Shown: piece by piece, positions 50,689 through 60,678 of the stretch
Layout: each line of letters begins with the position of its first letter
Numbering within the stretch: position 1 is the first letter of the stretch
From: Hexactinellida sp. DTS-2022
Lineage: Eukaryota > Porifera > Hexactinellida
Assembly (NCBI GenBank): GCA_028753945.1
Contig: JAPNXP010000004.1
Location: forward strand, 186,001-250,000
Direction: 5' to 3'
Length of the DNA stretch: 64,000 nt
Position numbers and translations under genes: made by a program
Notes under the pieces: model-generated
Seen by the model: only the letters and a program-made list of their open reading frames with translations
Told to the model about the DNA's origin: nothing
Database searches by the model: none

Positions 50689-51972
50689 ATGTATTATAAG
50701 GAAAATTCAAAGAGTTATTACAAAAAGGAGTATCATTCTAAAAGTGTGAATAATTACAGCAATAACAGTTCTCGTACGACGAATAATTCTAAATATCAAA
50801 ATTCAAAATATGAACCTGCTCCAAGGAAAAGTTTTGAGAGAAAGGAATATTCGAACAATTCGAGTAACCATTACTCAAAAGAACACAAGCCCAAATACGA
50901 CGACAAACAAGAGTGTACATCTACATCGCGAAAATATAAAAGCGAGGCAACCAATTCATCTCACAAAAAACATTCTTGGAATCCTGAAAAAGACGGCGAA
51001 AAGCGCAGTGAGAGGAGTTTCCTCGATTTTATAGGGATTGAAACAAATGATAATATTATCGCGAAACGACAGTTCCAAATCGATGCCGCGAAAGCTAGTT
51101 TCGCGTACGCGCGCTATTCAATGCTTGTAGCGAAAAACCAAAGAATAACAGACATGCCACAGACACCAAACAAGTTCATGAGAACCGACACAGTATCCTG
51201 GATGCAAACAGTTAAGAAATGGGTCAAACAGCTGAGAGGCTGGCAATTACCCGGCGGCCCTTCTCTTCCGAGTCCGGTTTGGATTTCAGAAGAGAAAACC
51301 AAACCGAATAAATCTCCCACGCAAACGGTACGCGATTATGAAAGCGAGTCTTCTCAAGAAAAGTACCGCTCTAAGAGAGATAATCATGAAAAGAAAATTG
51401 AACGCAAACGTAAACGCTCCCCCACACCATCGCCCCCTCGCACGCGGACATTCACACACAACACTCAACTGCCGCACGCCAAATATCCGCGCACTTCGAC
51501 TCACGACACCAAATATCCATCTCGCGGTTATACAAAGAAAATACACTACGAGGCATTCTCTAACAGTGAAGATTTCGCGAATAATTCCCCCAAATTAGAA
51601 CGCAAGGTTTCCTACGTAAAGGACTGCGGCCCTCGCTTCACTCACTCTTCAAGAGACGAGAAACAAGACTTGCGTTACAAAATGAGACAACCTCACACAA
51701 GGAGTAATCTCGCTACTCGCAAATTTGAATATAGAAATGAATCAGACCGTAGGTCGTATACGAATATCTCTTGGAGTCCAGATAACTCTCCCGTTAGACA
51801 AACACACTATTCGTCTTATAGCAGACACAGGAATACGGGGAGTTTGCCTCGAGAGAGAGAGACCAGTCCGATTACGCCGCCTCTCCTACACAAAGAGTTA
51901 ACACCGGAGTTCGATATCCCTGGTCAACAGTGGGAAATGGAAAACGAACTCGTGCTCTTAGAAGACGTTTGA
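50689..51972 (+). CDS. SLBP: histone stem-loop-binding protein (SLBP)-like
   Basis: An intronless protein of 427 residues. Residues ~120-187 align with the SLBP RNA-binding domain: AKRQFQIDAAKASFAYARYS against RRQKQIDYGKNTIAYDRYI, then MPQTPNKF (TPNK at 159-162, the phosphorylated TPNK of SLBP), then SWMQTVKKWVKQLRGW against SWDQQIKLWKVALHFW. The family binds the 3' stem-loop of replication-dependent histone mRNAs and drives U7-dependent processing and translation. The flanks are unusual: a Ser/Asn/Tyr/Lys-rich head and a long Arg/Ser-rich tail with RKRSPTPSPPRTR. The VPRHLR segment is replaced by LVAKNQR. It could be the true SLBP or a divergent paralogue. Confidence 0.82.
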   Translation: MYYKENSKSYYKKEYHSKSVNNYSNNSSRTTNNSKYQNSKYEPAPRKSFERKEYSNNSSNHYSKEHKPKYDDKQECTSTSRKYKSEATNSSHKKHSWNPEKDGEKRSERSFLDFIGIETNDNIIAKRQFQIDAAKASFAYARYSMLVAKNQRITDMPQTPNKFMRTDTVSWMQTVKKWVKQLRGWQLPGGPSLPSPVWISEEKTKPNKSPTQTVRDYESESSQEKYRSKRDNHEKKIERKRKRSPTPSPPRTRTFTHNTQLPHAKYPRTSTHDTKYPSRGYTKKIHYEAFSNSEDFANNSPKLERKVSYVKDCGPRFTHSSRDEKQDLRYKMRQPHTRSNLATRKFEYRNESDRRSYTNISWSPDNSPVRQTHYSSYSRHRNTGSLPRERETSPITPPLLHKELTPEFDIPGQQWEMENELVLLEDV

Positions 51973-52689
51973 TAAACAAACAAACAACAACAATAACAAC
52001 AATAACAAACGAACTAAAGGATTGCTATGAATTTACTGATAGAATCGATTCCTATGCTTTAGTTATTAGCTTATCCTAATCTCTTTATAGATTCCTGTTA
52101 TTGACTTCTTGTTTGTTTTATTAAACAAGTCGATTAAAACAAGATTAATCTCTACTTTTAACAACAAATTTGCTACACTTAATTGTTTGTAAAGAAATAT
52201 ATAGATACTATTATTAAAAGGTTTATGCTTAATAAAGTATACTAGATTTTTATTTTATTTCTGTTGGTATCCTTGGTCCTTACATGTATCTAGTGTTTAG
52301 TTACCAAAATTAGTTATAACTTATAATAGAGATTGTAATGTAGTTTACTAGTCATTTAAGATTTGTATTCTATCCTAACAAATACATCTATAGTAGACTC
52401 TCGTTAGTAGGAACACGGATAAGGGAAATATCGATTAAGGAGTACAAAATTTAATTCCCCTAGCCTATACATGCACTTCCATGCAAATGACTCCGGATAA
52501 TACGATCAAATTCGAATATCCCCTGGTGTTCGTTTTTTAATGAAGGTATACTATATTTGTTGTCTTCATATTACTATTACGAAATGTTTTATTATTACAC
52601 TTGATAAAATAAGCAAATCAACTAATAGTATAACTGCTAATTTAAATAAATAAGTTACGTGTAATAATAATTCATCTACCTTAGTAACA
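51973..52689. other. spacer with a degenerate MITE
   Basis: CAA/ACAA-rich 3' UTR sequence (51975-52010), AATAAA-like hexamers near 52230, then a degenerate GTTAGTA-type element at about 52390-52556 (TAGTAGACTCTCGTTAGTAG ... GAAGGTATACTATA). The caspase promoter should lie in 52560-52689. Confidence 0.5.
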
Positions 52690-54048
52690 ATGATTCATAA
52701 TGGAATGCAGTCAGATGCACTACCATATTCACCAACGACACCAACATCACCAACGTTAGTTTTACGCCAACATTTCTACACTTTCATGCGACAAGTGTCA
52801 AATATATCATATTTGACAGGTTTTGATAAATACATGCGGGATGGTTTGAGTGAAATTGGTGATTTAAGTTTTTGTGAGAATTTAGACTTATTTTCCTACC
52901 TCAAGAAATTATACTCATTACAATTAATACATCCGCAAAATGTTGAATTCATTCGGTCTTTCGCTGACTACAAAGGTAATGCGAATCTCTGTATCCGTAT
53001 TGACGCTTATTATCGGCTTGTTAACGGTAAAGAAGAGCTACTTATTCCTGCGAAATTTAACACGAGTTCTGATCATTTTTTCGTACGACAAACTCCCGTA
53101 AGTGTTCTACAACCTATAATCGAACCACAAATTACTCCCGTGAAAGATCAGAATAATTTAAATTATACTAGCTTCAACCAAACTACCACAATTTCCCCTA
53201 TTTCGGATCAAAACATAGCAACAATTCAACCGAAAGGAATGCCAAATATACCAGGTCCATTTATATACCCTATTACGAAAGGCAGTCCACGTGGCTTTTG
53301 CGTTATAATAAATAATGAACATTTCACTTCTTCAACTGGCCTTGCGCTAAGGGAAAGAGCTGGTACGAAAAAAGATGGCGAACAACTTGAAAGAACTTTC
53401 CAATTACTAAATTATTATACAAAAAGCTATAACGATGTACCTACAAATCGAATGTTGGAAATTTTACAAGAATTATCGAAACGGGATCATAGACAATTTG
53501 ATTCGTTTGTTTGTTGCCTTTTGAGTCATGGAAATGCCGGTCGTATTTATGGATCTGATTCTACAGATATTCAATTGAGAGAAATTTACAACCTTTTTGA
53601 TGCCAAAAACTGTTCTACTTTACGCGGAAAACCCAAATTATTTATTGTTCAGGCATGTCGAGGTACAGATATTGATAAAGGCGCGAAAAAATTATATGAA
53701 GACTCTGATTATAATCAACAAATTGAATTCGATGTGCCACCACCAATTCCATTCGAGCAAAATGAATTACCACTTTTCTGTGATTTTCTGATCGCATACG
53801 GTACTGTTGAAGGTTATGTAGCGTGGAGACATCCAGATAATGGGTCTTGGTTTATAGATATTCTATGTAACAAACTCTGTGAATTATTTGATAAGTATGA
53901 TATAATGCAGATTCTAACCTTCGTTAATTCGGATATTTCCTTAAAGAATACAACAGAGGGAAGTAAACAAATGGCTGAGCCAGTTACTATGCTGAAAGGA
54001 ATCTTTTACTTCAAACCACCCGATAACGTACAAGTTAATTATATTTAA
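52690..54048 (+). CDS. initiator-type caspase with N-terminal death-fold (DED-like) domain
   Basis: An intronless protein of 452 residues. Residues ~55-100 (LSFCENLDLFSYLKKLYSLQ, then NVEFIRSFADYKGN) look like a DED/CARD death fold. A Ser/Thr/Gln linker spans ~115-190. The caspase large subunit starts at RGFCVIINNEHF and has the catalytic dyad: His280 in LLSHGNAG and Cys323 in QACRG (321-325). The Asp-rich interdomain linker (YEDSDYNQQIEFDVPPP) offers maturation sites. The small subunit has AYGTVEGYVAWRHPDNGSWF, the S1/S3 pocket. The order resembles caspase-8/10. All key residues are intact, so it should be an active apoptotic cysteine protease. Confidence 0.92.
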   Translation: MIHNGMQSDALPYSPTTPTSPTLVLRQHFYTFMRQVSNISYLTGFDKYMRDGLSEIGDLSFCENLDLFSYLKKLYSLQLIHPQNVEFIRSFADYKGNANLCIRIDAYYRLVNGKEELLIPAKFNTSSDHFFVRQTPVSVLQPIIEPQITPVKDQNNLNYTSFNQTTTISPISDQNIATIQPKGMPNIPGPFIYPITKGSPRGFCVIINNEHFTSSTGLALRERAGTKKDGEQLERTFQLLNYYTKSYNDVPTNRMLEILQELSKRDHRQFDSFVCCLLSHGNAGRIYGSDSTDIQLREIYNLFDAKNCSTLRGKPKLFIVQACRGTDIDKGAKKLYEDSDYNQQIEFDVPPPIPFEQNELPLFCDFLIAYGTVEGYVAWRHPDNGSWFIDILCNKLCELFDKYDIMQILTFVNSDISLKNTTEGSKQMAEPVTMLKGIFYFKPPDNVQVNYI

Positions 54049-54272
54049 AAAGTGGTTGGTATTTTGAATTTTTATTTTTTAGCTTGTTTGGATTTTCCCT
54101 CAGTTAGACCTGATTTTAGATTTTGTATTTTGATTTATTTGTAAAGTGTGATTAGTTTGAATATATTAGATCATATCTTAACATACTAAGTTATTTCTTT
54201 TATTTACAGACAAGTCATACAACTAGAGGCGATTTGCTTGTGTCTAGGAGCGTGAAAATTAGAAACGAAATA

Positions 54273-54404
54273 CAGTAGAACTTGGTTATAAGGTACCCCC
54301 TCGAGAATGGGAAAAAGTACCTACCAAGTTTACCCTACATAGAATTACATACTGCTTTATAAACTTGGACAATAAATGTGTAAGTTCTAACCCAAGTTCT
54401 ACTG
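54273..54404. mobile_element. MITE, related to 29147-29332
   Basis: Ends CAGTAGAACTTGGTTATAAG and CTAACCCAAGTTCTACTG. It shares GTACCCCCT and ACATACTGCTTTATAAACTT with 29147-29332. Confidence 0.8.
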
Positions 54405-54488
54405 TATAAACATTCGTTTTAAGTGTACAAAGTCGCAATAAGAATTTAGCAGCATTTAATTATTACACATGCGATTACTCTTATAGTA

Positions 54489-54644
54489 CAGTGACTCCCG
54501 TTATAACGAAGTCGGATATAACGAAATAGAATTTTCCCCCAGAGCTCTAAATTCATTAATATTATTGTCCGCTTATAACGAATATCCGGTGAAAACGAAG
54601 GAATTTACAGGTCCCAAGCACTTTGTTATAACGAGTGTTGACTG
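54489..54644. mobile_element. MITE with TTATAACGAA ends
   Basis: Ends CAGTGACTCCCGTTATAACG and GTTATAACGAGTGTTGACTG, TA-flanked, with repeats of TTATAACGAA inside. Typical of pogo/Tigger-derived MITEs. Confidence 0.85.
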
Positions 54645-54689
54645 TATCTAAAAGAGTGCAAAAAGGAGGGTTGCATAGATCACCGATGG

Positions 54690-54760
54690 GGTCCTCCCCA
54701 GGAATCGAACCTGGAGCTTACAAACGAGAATTATAGATCATACCATTAGACTAGAAAGAC
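54690..54760 (-). tRNA. tRNA-Glu (anticodon CTC)
   Basis: The minus strand folds as a cloverleaf. Acceptor GTCTTTC pairs with GGAGGAC (two G-U pairs). Internal A box TAGTCTAATGG. Anticodon stem TATAA/TTGTA with loop TTCTCGT, giving anticodon CTC (54726-54728). T arm CCAGG-TTCGATT-CCTGG with a perfect B box GGTTCGATTCC. No intron. A pol III terminator (five T on the minus strand, 54660-54664) follows. Weak points: one D-stem mismatch and a C at the discriminator position, so it may be a poorly functional copy. Confidence 0.8.
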
Positions 54761-54893
54761 GAAGTAGTGATCTAATTAGCCTCCTAATTTAAAGGGATTT
54801 TAAATCAATTTATACTATAGAATATCATAGCTGTAATTGATAAGGGTATCTTTTAATTAATTAGCTTTTCCTTAATTTAAGTTCAGTGATTAT

Positions 54894-56243
54894 ATGCTGA
54901 AGAATTTCAGAACAGCATTTTATGTTGAAACAAAACAAATAAAATTTCTCCCTAAATTCGTACAAATATACAGTAATATAATACAGCCGAACATGAAAAG
55001 AAAGTTGTCAACTGATAGCGAACAATCTACACAACCCGAGAGTAAAAAAAGCAGAGAAGATTTTTACTTTACTCACTGCAATCTAAGACATGTCGCTTTC
55101 AAAATTGCTTATTTGGGGCAAAATTATTCTGGCTTTACAATCCAGCCGCATACTAAATCTACCATTGAAGAAGAACTGTTTAACGCCTTTTATGAAAGTA
55201 AGCTAATAACAGACAGGAGTAACTGTAACTATTCGCGATGTGGCCGCACTGATAAGGGAGTAAGCGCGTTCGGTCAAGTAATAGCATTACATGTACGCTC
55301 AAATTTAACCGAAGGATTGGGTGTAATACGTAGAAATGAAAATAAAGAAGTTTGCACTGAAAAATCTATAGAATTACCCTATGTTAGAATGTTACAGGCC
55401 AAACTACCAGAAGATATACACGTTATTTCGTGGGCACCTGTTCCATTGGATTTCTCGGCTCGGTTTTCTTGTTTATATCGCAGTTATAAATATTATTTCC
55501 CGAAAGGAAGTCTCGATATTGAAAAGATGCAGAAAGCGGGTTTGAAATTCGAAGGTGAGCATGATTTTAGGAATTTCTGCAAACTTGACCGTTCAAAATT
55601 TCGCGATTTTAATCGCAGCATCCATCGTGTTAGAATTCGCACATTAGACTCGACCTTACCAGATCCGTATAAACTATGTGAACTCGATATAACCGCAAAA
55701 TCGTTCCTTTGGCACCAAGTGAGGTATATGATGGGAATTTTATCCCTTGTTGGTCATGGGAGAGAATCTCCTGAAATTATAGATTTTATGTTCGACGTAA
55801 AAGCTTGTAAAACGAAACCTAACTATTCCCCCGCTAAAGCTGAAGGATTAATCCTATACGATTCTGGATTTGAAGATATTAACTGGGAAATTAACTCTCT
55901 ACATGTTGCCAAAGTTATAATGCGTATACAAAGTCAATGGGCTAAAAAATCTATTGAAGAGTGCATGTTGAGAGGAATTATAGAGTCAATCGATCCAACA
56001 GAAATAACAGAATCGGAAATCAACCATTTTAACTTAAAATTTGATCCCGTCACAAAATACCCAATCAATACATTGGAAAGTGCGGTTACTCCAGATATTA
56101 GTTCGACGAGGTCAAAGTATGTGGCTATAAAGGATAGGGTAATATTAGCTGGGGACAGTTTTGAAGAGCGAGTGAATAGAATTAAGAAAAGAGGAGAATT
56201 AAAGAAATTTGGAAAGCCAGAGAAAATCAGGGGTGAAGATTGA
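54894..56243 (+). CDS. PUS3: tRNA pseudouridine synthase PUS3 (Deg1 family)
   Basis: An intronless protein of 449 residues of the TruA superfamily. The catalytic Asp120 lies in SRCGRTDKGVSAFGQV. Other marks are FKIAYLGQNYSGFTIQ near 69, SARFSCLYRSYKYYF, GEHDFRNFCKLD and SFLWHQVRYMMGIL. The HDFRNFCK-D arrangement and the insert after CGRTDKGVSA are typical of PUS3, which makes pseudouridine 38/39 in the anticodon stem-loop. The first 33 residues (MLKNFRTAFYVETKQIKFLP...) are basic and acid-poor and could send a form to mitochondria. Starting at Met34 (54993, MKRKLS) would give the cytosolic or nuclear form. Confidence 0.93.
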   Translation: MLKNFRTAFYVETKQIKFLPKFVQIYSNIIQPNMKRKLSTDSEQSTQPESKKSREDFYFTHCNLRHVAFKIAYLGQNYSGFTIQPHTKSTIEEELFNAFYESKLITDRSNCNYSRCGRTDKGVSAFGQVIALHVRSNLTEGLGVIRRNENKEVCTEKSIELPYVRMLQAKLPEDIHVISWAPVPLDFSARFSCLYRSYKYYFPKGSLDIEKMQKAGLKFEGEHDFRNFCKLDRSKFRDFNRSIHRVRIRTLDSTLPDPYKLCELDITAKSFLWHQVRYMMGILSLVGHGRESPEIIDFMFDVKACKTKPNYSPAKAEGLILYDSGFEDINWEINSLHVAKVIMRIQSQWAKKSIEECMLRGIIESIDPTEITESEINHFNLKFDPVTKYPINTLESAVTPDISSTRSKYVAIKDRVILAGDSFEERVNRIKKRGELKKFGKPEKIRGED

Positions 56244-56491
56244 GAGAATCAATTATTTATAACATTTATTGTTAGATTATTAAATAATTAAATTTAATTA
56301 ATTTATTGTTAAATTATAATTTAAAATCTTTATAAAAGCTAAACTAATATAACATAATTAGAGAGATTTTTTTTTTTTCCAGTTATAATATAGAATTTGA
56401 GTTATGAAATATGTAATTCAAGATAAGACAACTCCATTACTATACTATTAGTGTATCTTATGAAAAAGAATATTACTAATTATTGTGAATG

Positions 56492-59400
56492 TTATGAGAT
56501 ATTGCAGTTACTTGAAGAATCATAATCCGGTGTTTTCGGTGATAAACTTTCTTCTGGATTAATACCCGAGACGGAAACAACTTCATTTCTAGTCGCAATA
56601 ACATCAGTATTCTGGTCAATTAAATAATTCTGTAGAGATCCCAATAATTTCTTCATTCCCAATAGAAACTCGACATAACCATTACAGTTATGTAAAGCCC
56701 ATATACTAATATCCTGTAGACCTTCGGAAATACATTTGACTCGGTTTTGACCTAATTTATCAGCTGATCGAAGTACAATTGATATTGTCTCTACAACACT
56801 CTGTTTGTCTTGCAGTAATATACAAGTTAATAAGTACCACTCGTAACAATCTGCTTTGGAGAATATCTCTTTGTAAAACTTTATTTCTTTTTCGCATCGT
56901 TTTAAGTCAACTGAGTTCTTCTGTCCTTCGTCTATTAAATCACAGAAATTCTCCTCGCTATCTAGATAAGTATCAATCTCCACCTGATCAAGATCGGACT
57001 TGAAATAGGATCCAACTCTTGGTATTCGGAATCCGGAATCAGTTCTCTGTAACTGAATGTTTTTGGTTGACAGTGATGACGTAAGAGATAACGTATCGTT
57101 GTCCTTATCACTGTTGAATTCGAATTCGTAAGGTTCATCGTTTGACTGGTTCCTAACTATTGTAGATTGCTCTGTTTTAAGACCAGGTAGCGGCCATTTA
57201 AAATGTGAATGGAGTTGTACTAAAGCATTGGAATAACTCTCGATTTTAATGTTGTAATGATCCTCGCTTTTAATCCATTTTACCAAAGAAAAATCAAGTT
57301 TCGTAGAGAATATTGCGAGGTCTCTCAAATTAAAGTTTGTCAAAAGCCGACGCGCGTGTCTAGACAACACTTTTTCTACAATGTCTTCGTCTTGTAATTC
57401 GAGATCCGACATGAATTGTGGCCTGGCAAGCTTCTTATCATCAAGGGGTGTTTGTTGTTGTTGTTGTTGTTGTTGTGGAGATTTCCCGGTTGCTAGCCTA
57501 GTCGGTGTGGAATGTATCAGCTGATCAGTATCGTGTGTGATGTCTCCGTGCATTAGGCCACCCAGCGGTAGCGACACCTTGGGAGACATGGGAGATTGCG
57601 GCAGTTCATTTTTCGCGATGGATTTAATAAAATTAATAAGATTAATACATAACGGCCAATTGCTACTTTCAATACACGCGTTTAAAATGCGTCTCACTAG
57701 TCTATAGGCCACTGCTGGCTGTTCAATGGTTTCTACTATTAGAAGGTAATTAGCCGCGATTTCGAGATAACCTTTCTCCATTGCAGATTCGAAAAGTTCC
57801 TTCGGTTTTCCAGCCGCACCGAATAGATATGTCCACACGGCTATTTCTGTTTTTCGCGCGCATTCACCGACTATTTTAATAAAGTTAGGGAATGGCCGTA
57901 TTAGTTCTATTACGTTTGGAAGAAGTGCGGTTTTTGTCGGCGCCCCTTGGGCCGCTTCTTCTTCTAACACAGTGTGTATTAAGTGTTCTAGAATGTAATC
58001 GAAATGTGGCAAATCAGCACAGGAATATGTAATACGCATAGCGTGACTTGTTAGGTTCCGTTTCAAAAGCTGTTTCAGGATTAGAGATACAGTTAACTGT
58101 ATATTCCTACGTGGGAGTGAATATGCTACACTCCGCTTAATCTTATCGTAGTGTAACTGGTCGCATTCTATACCAGCTATTGTACCGTCATCAAACAATA
58201 CGGATAATGGTTGTACACGGGTGTATATAGTAAGCATTATCCATTTTGAAAGGTAAGTTGGATTACAAGGGTCTTCTTTCGGGTATAACGGGAGCCATAT
58301 TTTAAGCCCTGCTTGTCCACAGGCCAACCAAAGAGCTTGGGAAAGATATGGTCGACTTTTCGTACCCAAACCAGGTGGAAGATATGGGTAACTAAAAACT
58401 GCTTCAACGCCTGAAGCTAAACATACAGGACTTAGCGACTTAACGAGATTCTTCTGTGAATGGAGATCGTAGTGAGCTACTACTTGTAACATCATTAAAT
58501 ATCCCTCTACATTAATTAGTATTGAAGCTAAGCCAAACTCATTTACAGGTGACAGCACTTCGGTTTGCACTGTAGACATTGAAGCGGAAATAATGTTATA
58601 GGGAGACCAACCAAATTCTTCATACGAAGTGTTTAGTATCAAATCTAAACTGAGTGTATTCCTATTTGCAACCATTGATTTGGATAAGTGGTATACTAAT
58701 AATTTGTGGTTTCCAGTTAGCACTAATAAGTTGTCAAGGTAGACATCAAGAATGCATACTCTTTGTGGGAAATTAACTTTCAACAGGATTTGACTTTCCT
58801 CTAATTTATCATGAATGGAATGGAAAGAAATACTGTGTTTATGAGAAGTATTAGTTGTAGTGCCTGCAACAAGAATATCATTCCACCAAGCGATGCCTCC
58901 ATTACAACGAAAACTCATTTCCTGTGTCTCGTTAACATAAAGTTTCCATTTATTCTTACTATAGTTAACCATGCAGAACCCGTTTGACCCAGCTATGGCA
59001 AGATATCTGTAACGCTCATTCAAAGCCACCATTTTAATAGGCCAGTTCTTCATAATGTAGTTCCTATCGACTGGTATTATTTGACAGAAATGCATGTTTT
59101 GTTGGTATTCAACTTCGTTGGTACTGAAAGTAGATTTAGGGTATATGTATACGTTTGTTGGGCTGTGTAGAATAACCTGTTCTTGATTTGAGAGAATGGG
59201 AGAGGTAGAAAGTGCGCTTTTAAGGAAATTGAAAACTAGTAATTCGTTTTGAGAATTTCCCTTACGAAGTACCCATAGTGAATATCCGTCTTTGGTCCAA
59301 TTTATAGGCCCAAGTTGTGCATTTCCATTCAAATTCAATTCTTCGTAAGTTGAAATGAGAGAACCGAAAACTGAGAAAATACTCAAAAAACCGTTTAACC

Positions 59401-60382
59401 ACAACACGGCTAAAACCCTTTCATCGCCCATTGACCACTGTAGCGACACAACTTGATTATTTGAGGACACATTTTCGTTGGGATTGTCGAGTATATGCGA
59501 ATTTTGCCAGTTTCCAGAATCGACATCTTGTTTCCAAATCTGAACTTGCCCGGAGCGACAGCCAATCGCGGCTAATTTGAATTTATAATTAATCGAAATG
59601 TCAACTGCGTCACTTATCCCTTTGAAATAATATAATTTCGCAGAATCGTTAAGAAACGCGTTTATATCCGAACTTGCGAGGAAGTACACATCACCATCAT
59701 TGACAATAACAAACACACCGAGAGGTGAATCAGAAGGAATTAGCGATTTAACAACAACGTTTTTGACACTTGTATCATCTAGTGGTGAAGTTAAACTATC
59801 ATGTTTCCCTTGAATTAGTTTAGTTACATTAACAGACATTTGAGACGAACATTGTCCATCCCAATCCAACTGGTGTAGATACCCCGTTTGAGTGCCTAGG
59901 ATTATAAAATCACCGAAATTCGCAACTGAATTTATTATTGTGTTAAAAGAAATACGGACAAGCTCTTCAAAATGCGTTAATGAAAAATCAAACGTGTTAG
60001 ATTTGACTTCACTCGATTCCAGTAAATACTCAATACCTTCAGTGGTATAAGTATGTGCGTATTCAAAATACTTTGTTTCTTTCATGTGGACCGCGAATAT
60101 TATTATATGACCGATTTTAGTTAATACTACGAAACGTTCACCATCACGATGCCAACAACCGAATAGGTTTAAACCTAGTTCATCCAAAGTCGCATCAGGG
60201 CGTTTGTATATTGCGAAAAGTGTGGAATTTCGCGTGTCCCAGAATTGTAATGTTCGCGAGGTGATTAGAGTTAGAATTGGTAGGTAAGGATGTCTACAAG
60301 GTTTTGTGTAAGAAGAATCGTCATTGCGAGAATCTGATAAGTTGAGACTTATAACTTTCGGCCAGCCAGTAGGAAAATACAT
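56492..60382 (-). CDS. RIC1: RIC1, subunit of the RIC1-RGP1 Rab6 GEF
   Basis: A single exon encodes 1,296 residues. It opens MYFPTGWPKVI against human MYFLSGWPKRL, which is why the start was set at 60382 rather than the upstream ATG at 60409. The N-terminal two-thirds is WD40-like (WDGQCSSQM, LAAIGCRSGQVQIWKQD, LQWSMGDERVLAVLW, LNGFLSIFSVFG). Clear RIC1 strings follow: FLKSALSTSPILSNQEQVIL, NWPIKMVALNERYRYLAIAG, GGIAWWNDILVAG, ALWLACGQAGLKIWLPLYP, VLEEEAAQGAP, CARKTEIAVWTYLFGAAGKP and HARRLLTNFNLRDLAIFSTK. RIC1-RGP1 activates Rab6 at the Golgi. A polyglutamine run (about ten Q) sits in the variable linker before HARRLL. Confidence 0.95.
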   Translation of the reverse strand: MYFPTGWPKVISLNLSDSRNDDSSYTKPCRHPYLPILTLITSRTLQFWDTRNSTLFAIYKRPDATLDELGLNLFGCWHRDGERFVVLTKIGHIIIFAVHMKETKYFEYAHTYTTEGIEYLLESSEVKSNTFDFSLTHFEELVRISFNTIINSVANFGDFIILGTQTGYLHQLDWDGQCSSQMSVNVTKLIQGKHDSLTSPLDDTSVKNVVVKSLIPSDSPLGVFVIVNDGDVYFLASSDINAFLNDSAKLYYFKGISDAVDISINYKFKLAAIGCRSGQVQIWKQDVDSGNWQNSHILDNPNENVSSNNQVVSLQWSMGDERVLAVLWLNGFLSIFSVFGSLISTYEELNLNGNAQLGPINWTKDGYSLWVLRKGNSQNELLVFNFLKSALSTSPILSNQEQVILHSPTNVYIYPKSTFSTNEVEYQQNMHFCQIIPVDRNYIMKNWPIKMVALNERYRYLAIAGSNGFCMVNYSKNKWKLYVNETQEMSFRCNGGIAWWNDILVAGTTTNTSHKHSISFHSIHDKLEESQILLKVNFPQRVCILDVYLDNLLVLTGNHKLLVYHLSKSMVANRNTLSLDLILNTSYEEFGWSPYNIISASMSTVQTEVLSPVNEFGLASILINVEGYLMMLQVVAHYDLHSQKNLVKSLSPVCLASGVEAVFSYPYLPPGLGTKSRPYLSQALWLACGQAGLKIWLPLYPKEDPCNPTYLSKWIMLTIYTRVQPLSVLFDDGTIAGIECDQLHYDKIKRSVAYSLPRRNIQLTVSLILKQLLKRNLTSHAMRITYSCADLPHFDYILEHLIHTVLEEEAAQGAPTKTALLPNVIELIRPFPNFIKIVGECARKTEIAVWTYLFGAAGKPKELFESAMEKGYLEIAANYLLIVETIEQPAVAYRLVRRILNACIESSNWPLCINLINFIKSIAKNELPQSPMSPKVSLPLGGLMHGDITHDTDQLIHSTPTRLATGKSPQQQQQQQQTPLDDKKLARPQFMSDLELQDEDIVEKVLSRHARRLLTNFNLRDLAIFSTKLDFSLVKWIKSEDHYNIKIESYSNALVQLHSHFKWPLPGLKTEQSTIVRNQSNDEPYEFEFNSDKDNDTLSLTSSLSTKNIQLQRTDSGFRIPRVGSYFKSDLDQVEIDTYLDSEENFCDLIDEGQKNSVDLKRCEKEIKFYKEIFSKADCYEWYLLTCILLQDKQSVVETISIVLRSADKLGQNRVKCISEGLQDISIWALHNCNGYVEFLLGMKKLLGSLQNYLIDQNTDVIATRNEVVSVSGINPEESLSPKTPDYDSSSNCNIS

Positions 60383-60445
60383 GTGTTTGTAAATTCTAAA
60401 TTGAAACAAAGATTAAGAAATACATTAACATAATAACGGAGTTTA

Positions 60446-60598
60446 CAGTGGTGTTCGCCTAATAGCAATTTGTAAATTTGCAAGTTATTTTCAGTCCCAA
60501 ACGAGCATTTAATGTTAATTTGTTCCTCTAATAACAAGTTCGCCTATTTGCAAGGAATTTCGTGCAAAATGCGACTTTCTATTACGAGAAGACCACTT
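60446..60598. mobile_element. MITE, CAGTGGTGTTCGCCTAATAG family
   Basis: The left end CAGTGGTGTTCGCCTAATAG pairs with CTATTACGAGAAGACCACTT. The interior CCAAACGAGCATTTAATGTT matches 15391-15529 and 15883-16022. It lies just upstream of RIC1, in the ~300-bp spacer to the INTS1 stop codon. Confidence 0.8.
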
Positions 60599-60678
60599 TA
60601 CATTAAAATAATTGCAATCAAAACTATAATCACGTTGTTGTTAAAATACAACGTAAACAAATAATAAAACAAACAATA

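Larger units (their letters stand above)
54049..54893. other. spacer with two MITEs and a tRNA gene
   Basis: Between the caspase and PUS3. It contains MITEs at 54273-54404 and 54489-54644 and the minus-strand tRNA-Glu at 54690-54760. No protein-coding exon is seen. Confidence 0.55.

Noticed and set aside
57455-57480. GTT/CAA trinucleotide run in RIC1 as an expanded disease-type repeat
   Set aside because: About ten glutamines in a variable linker, interrupted nowhere important; ordinary low-complexity variation.
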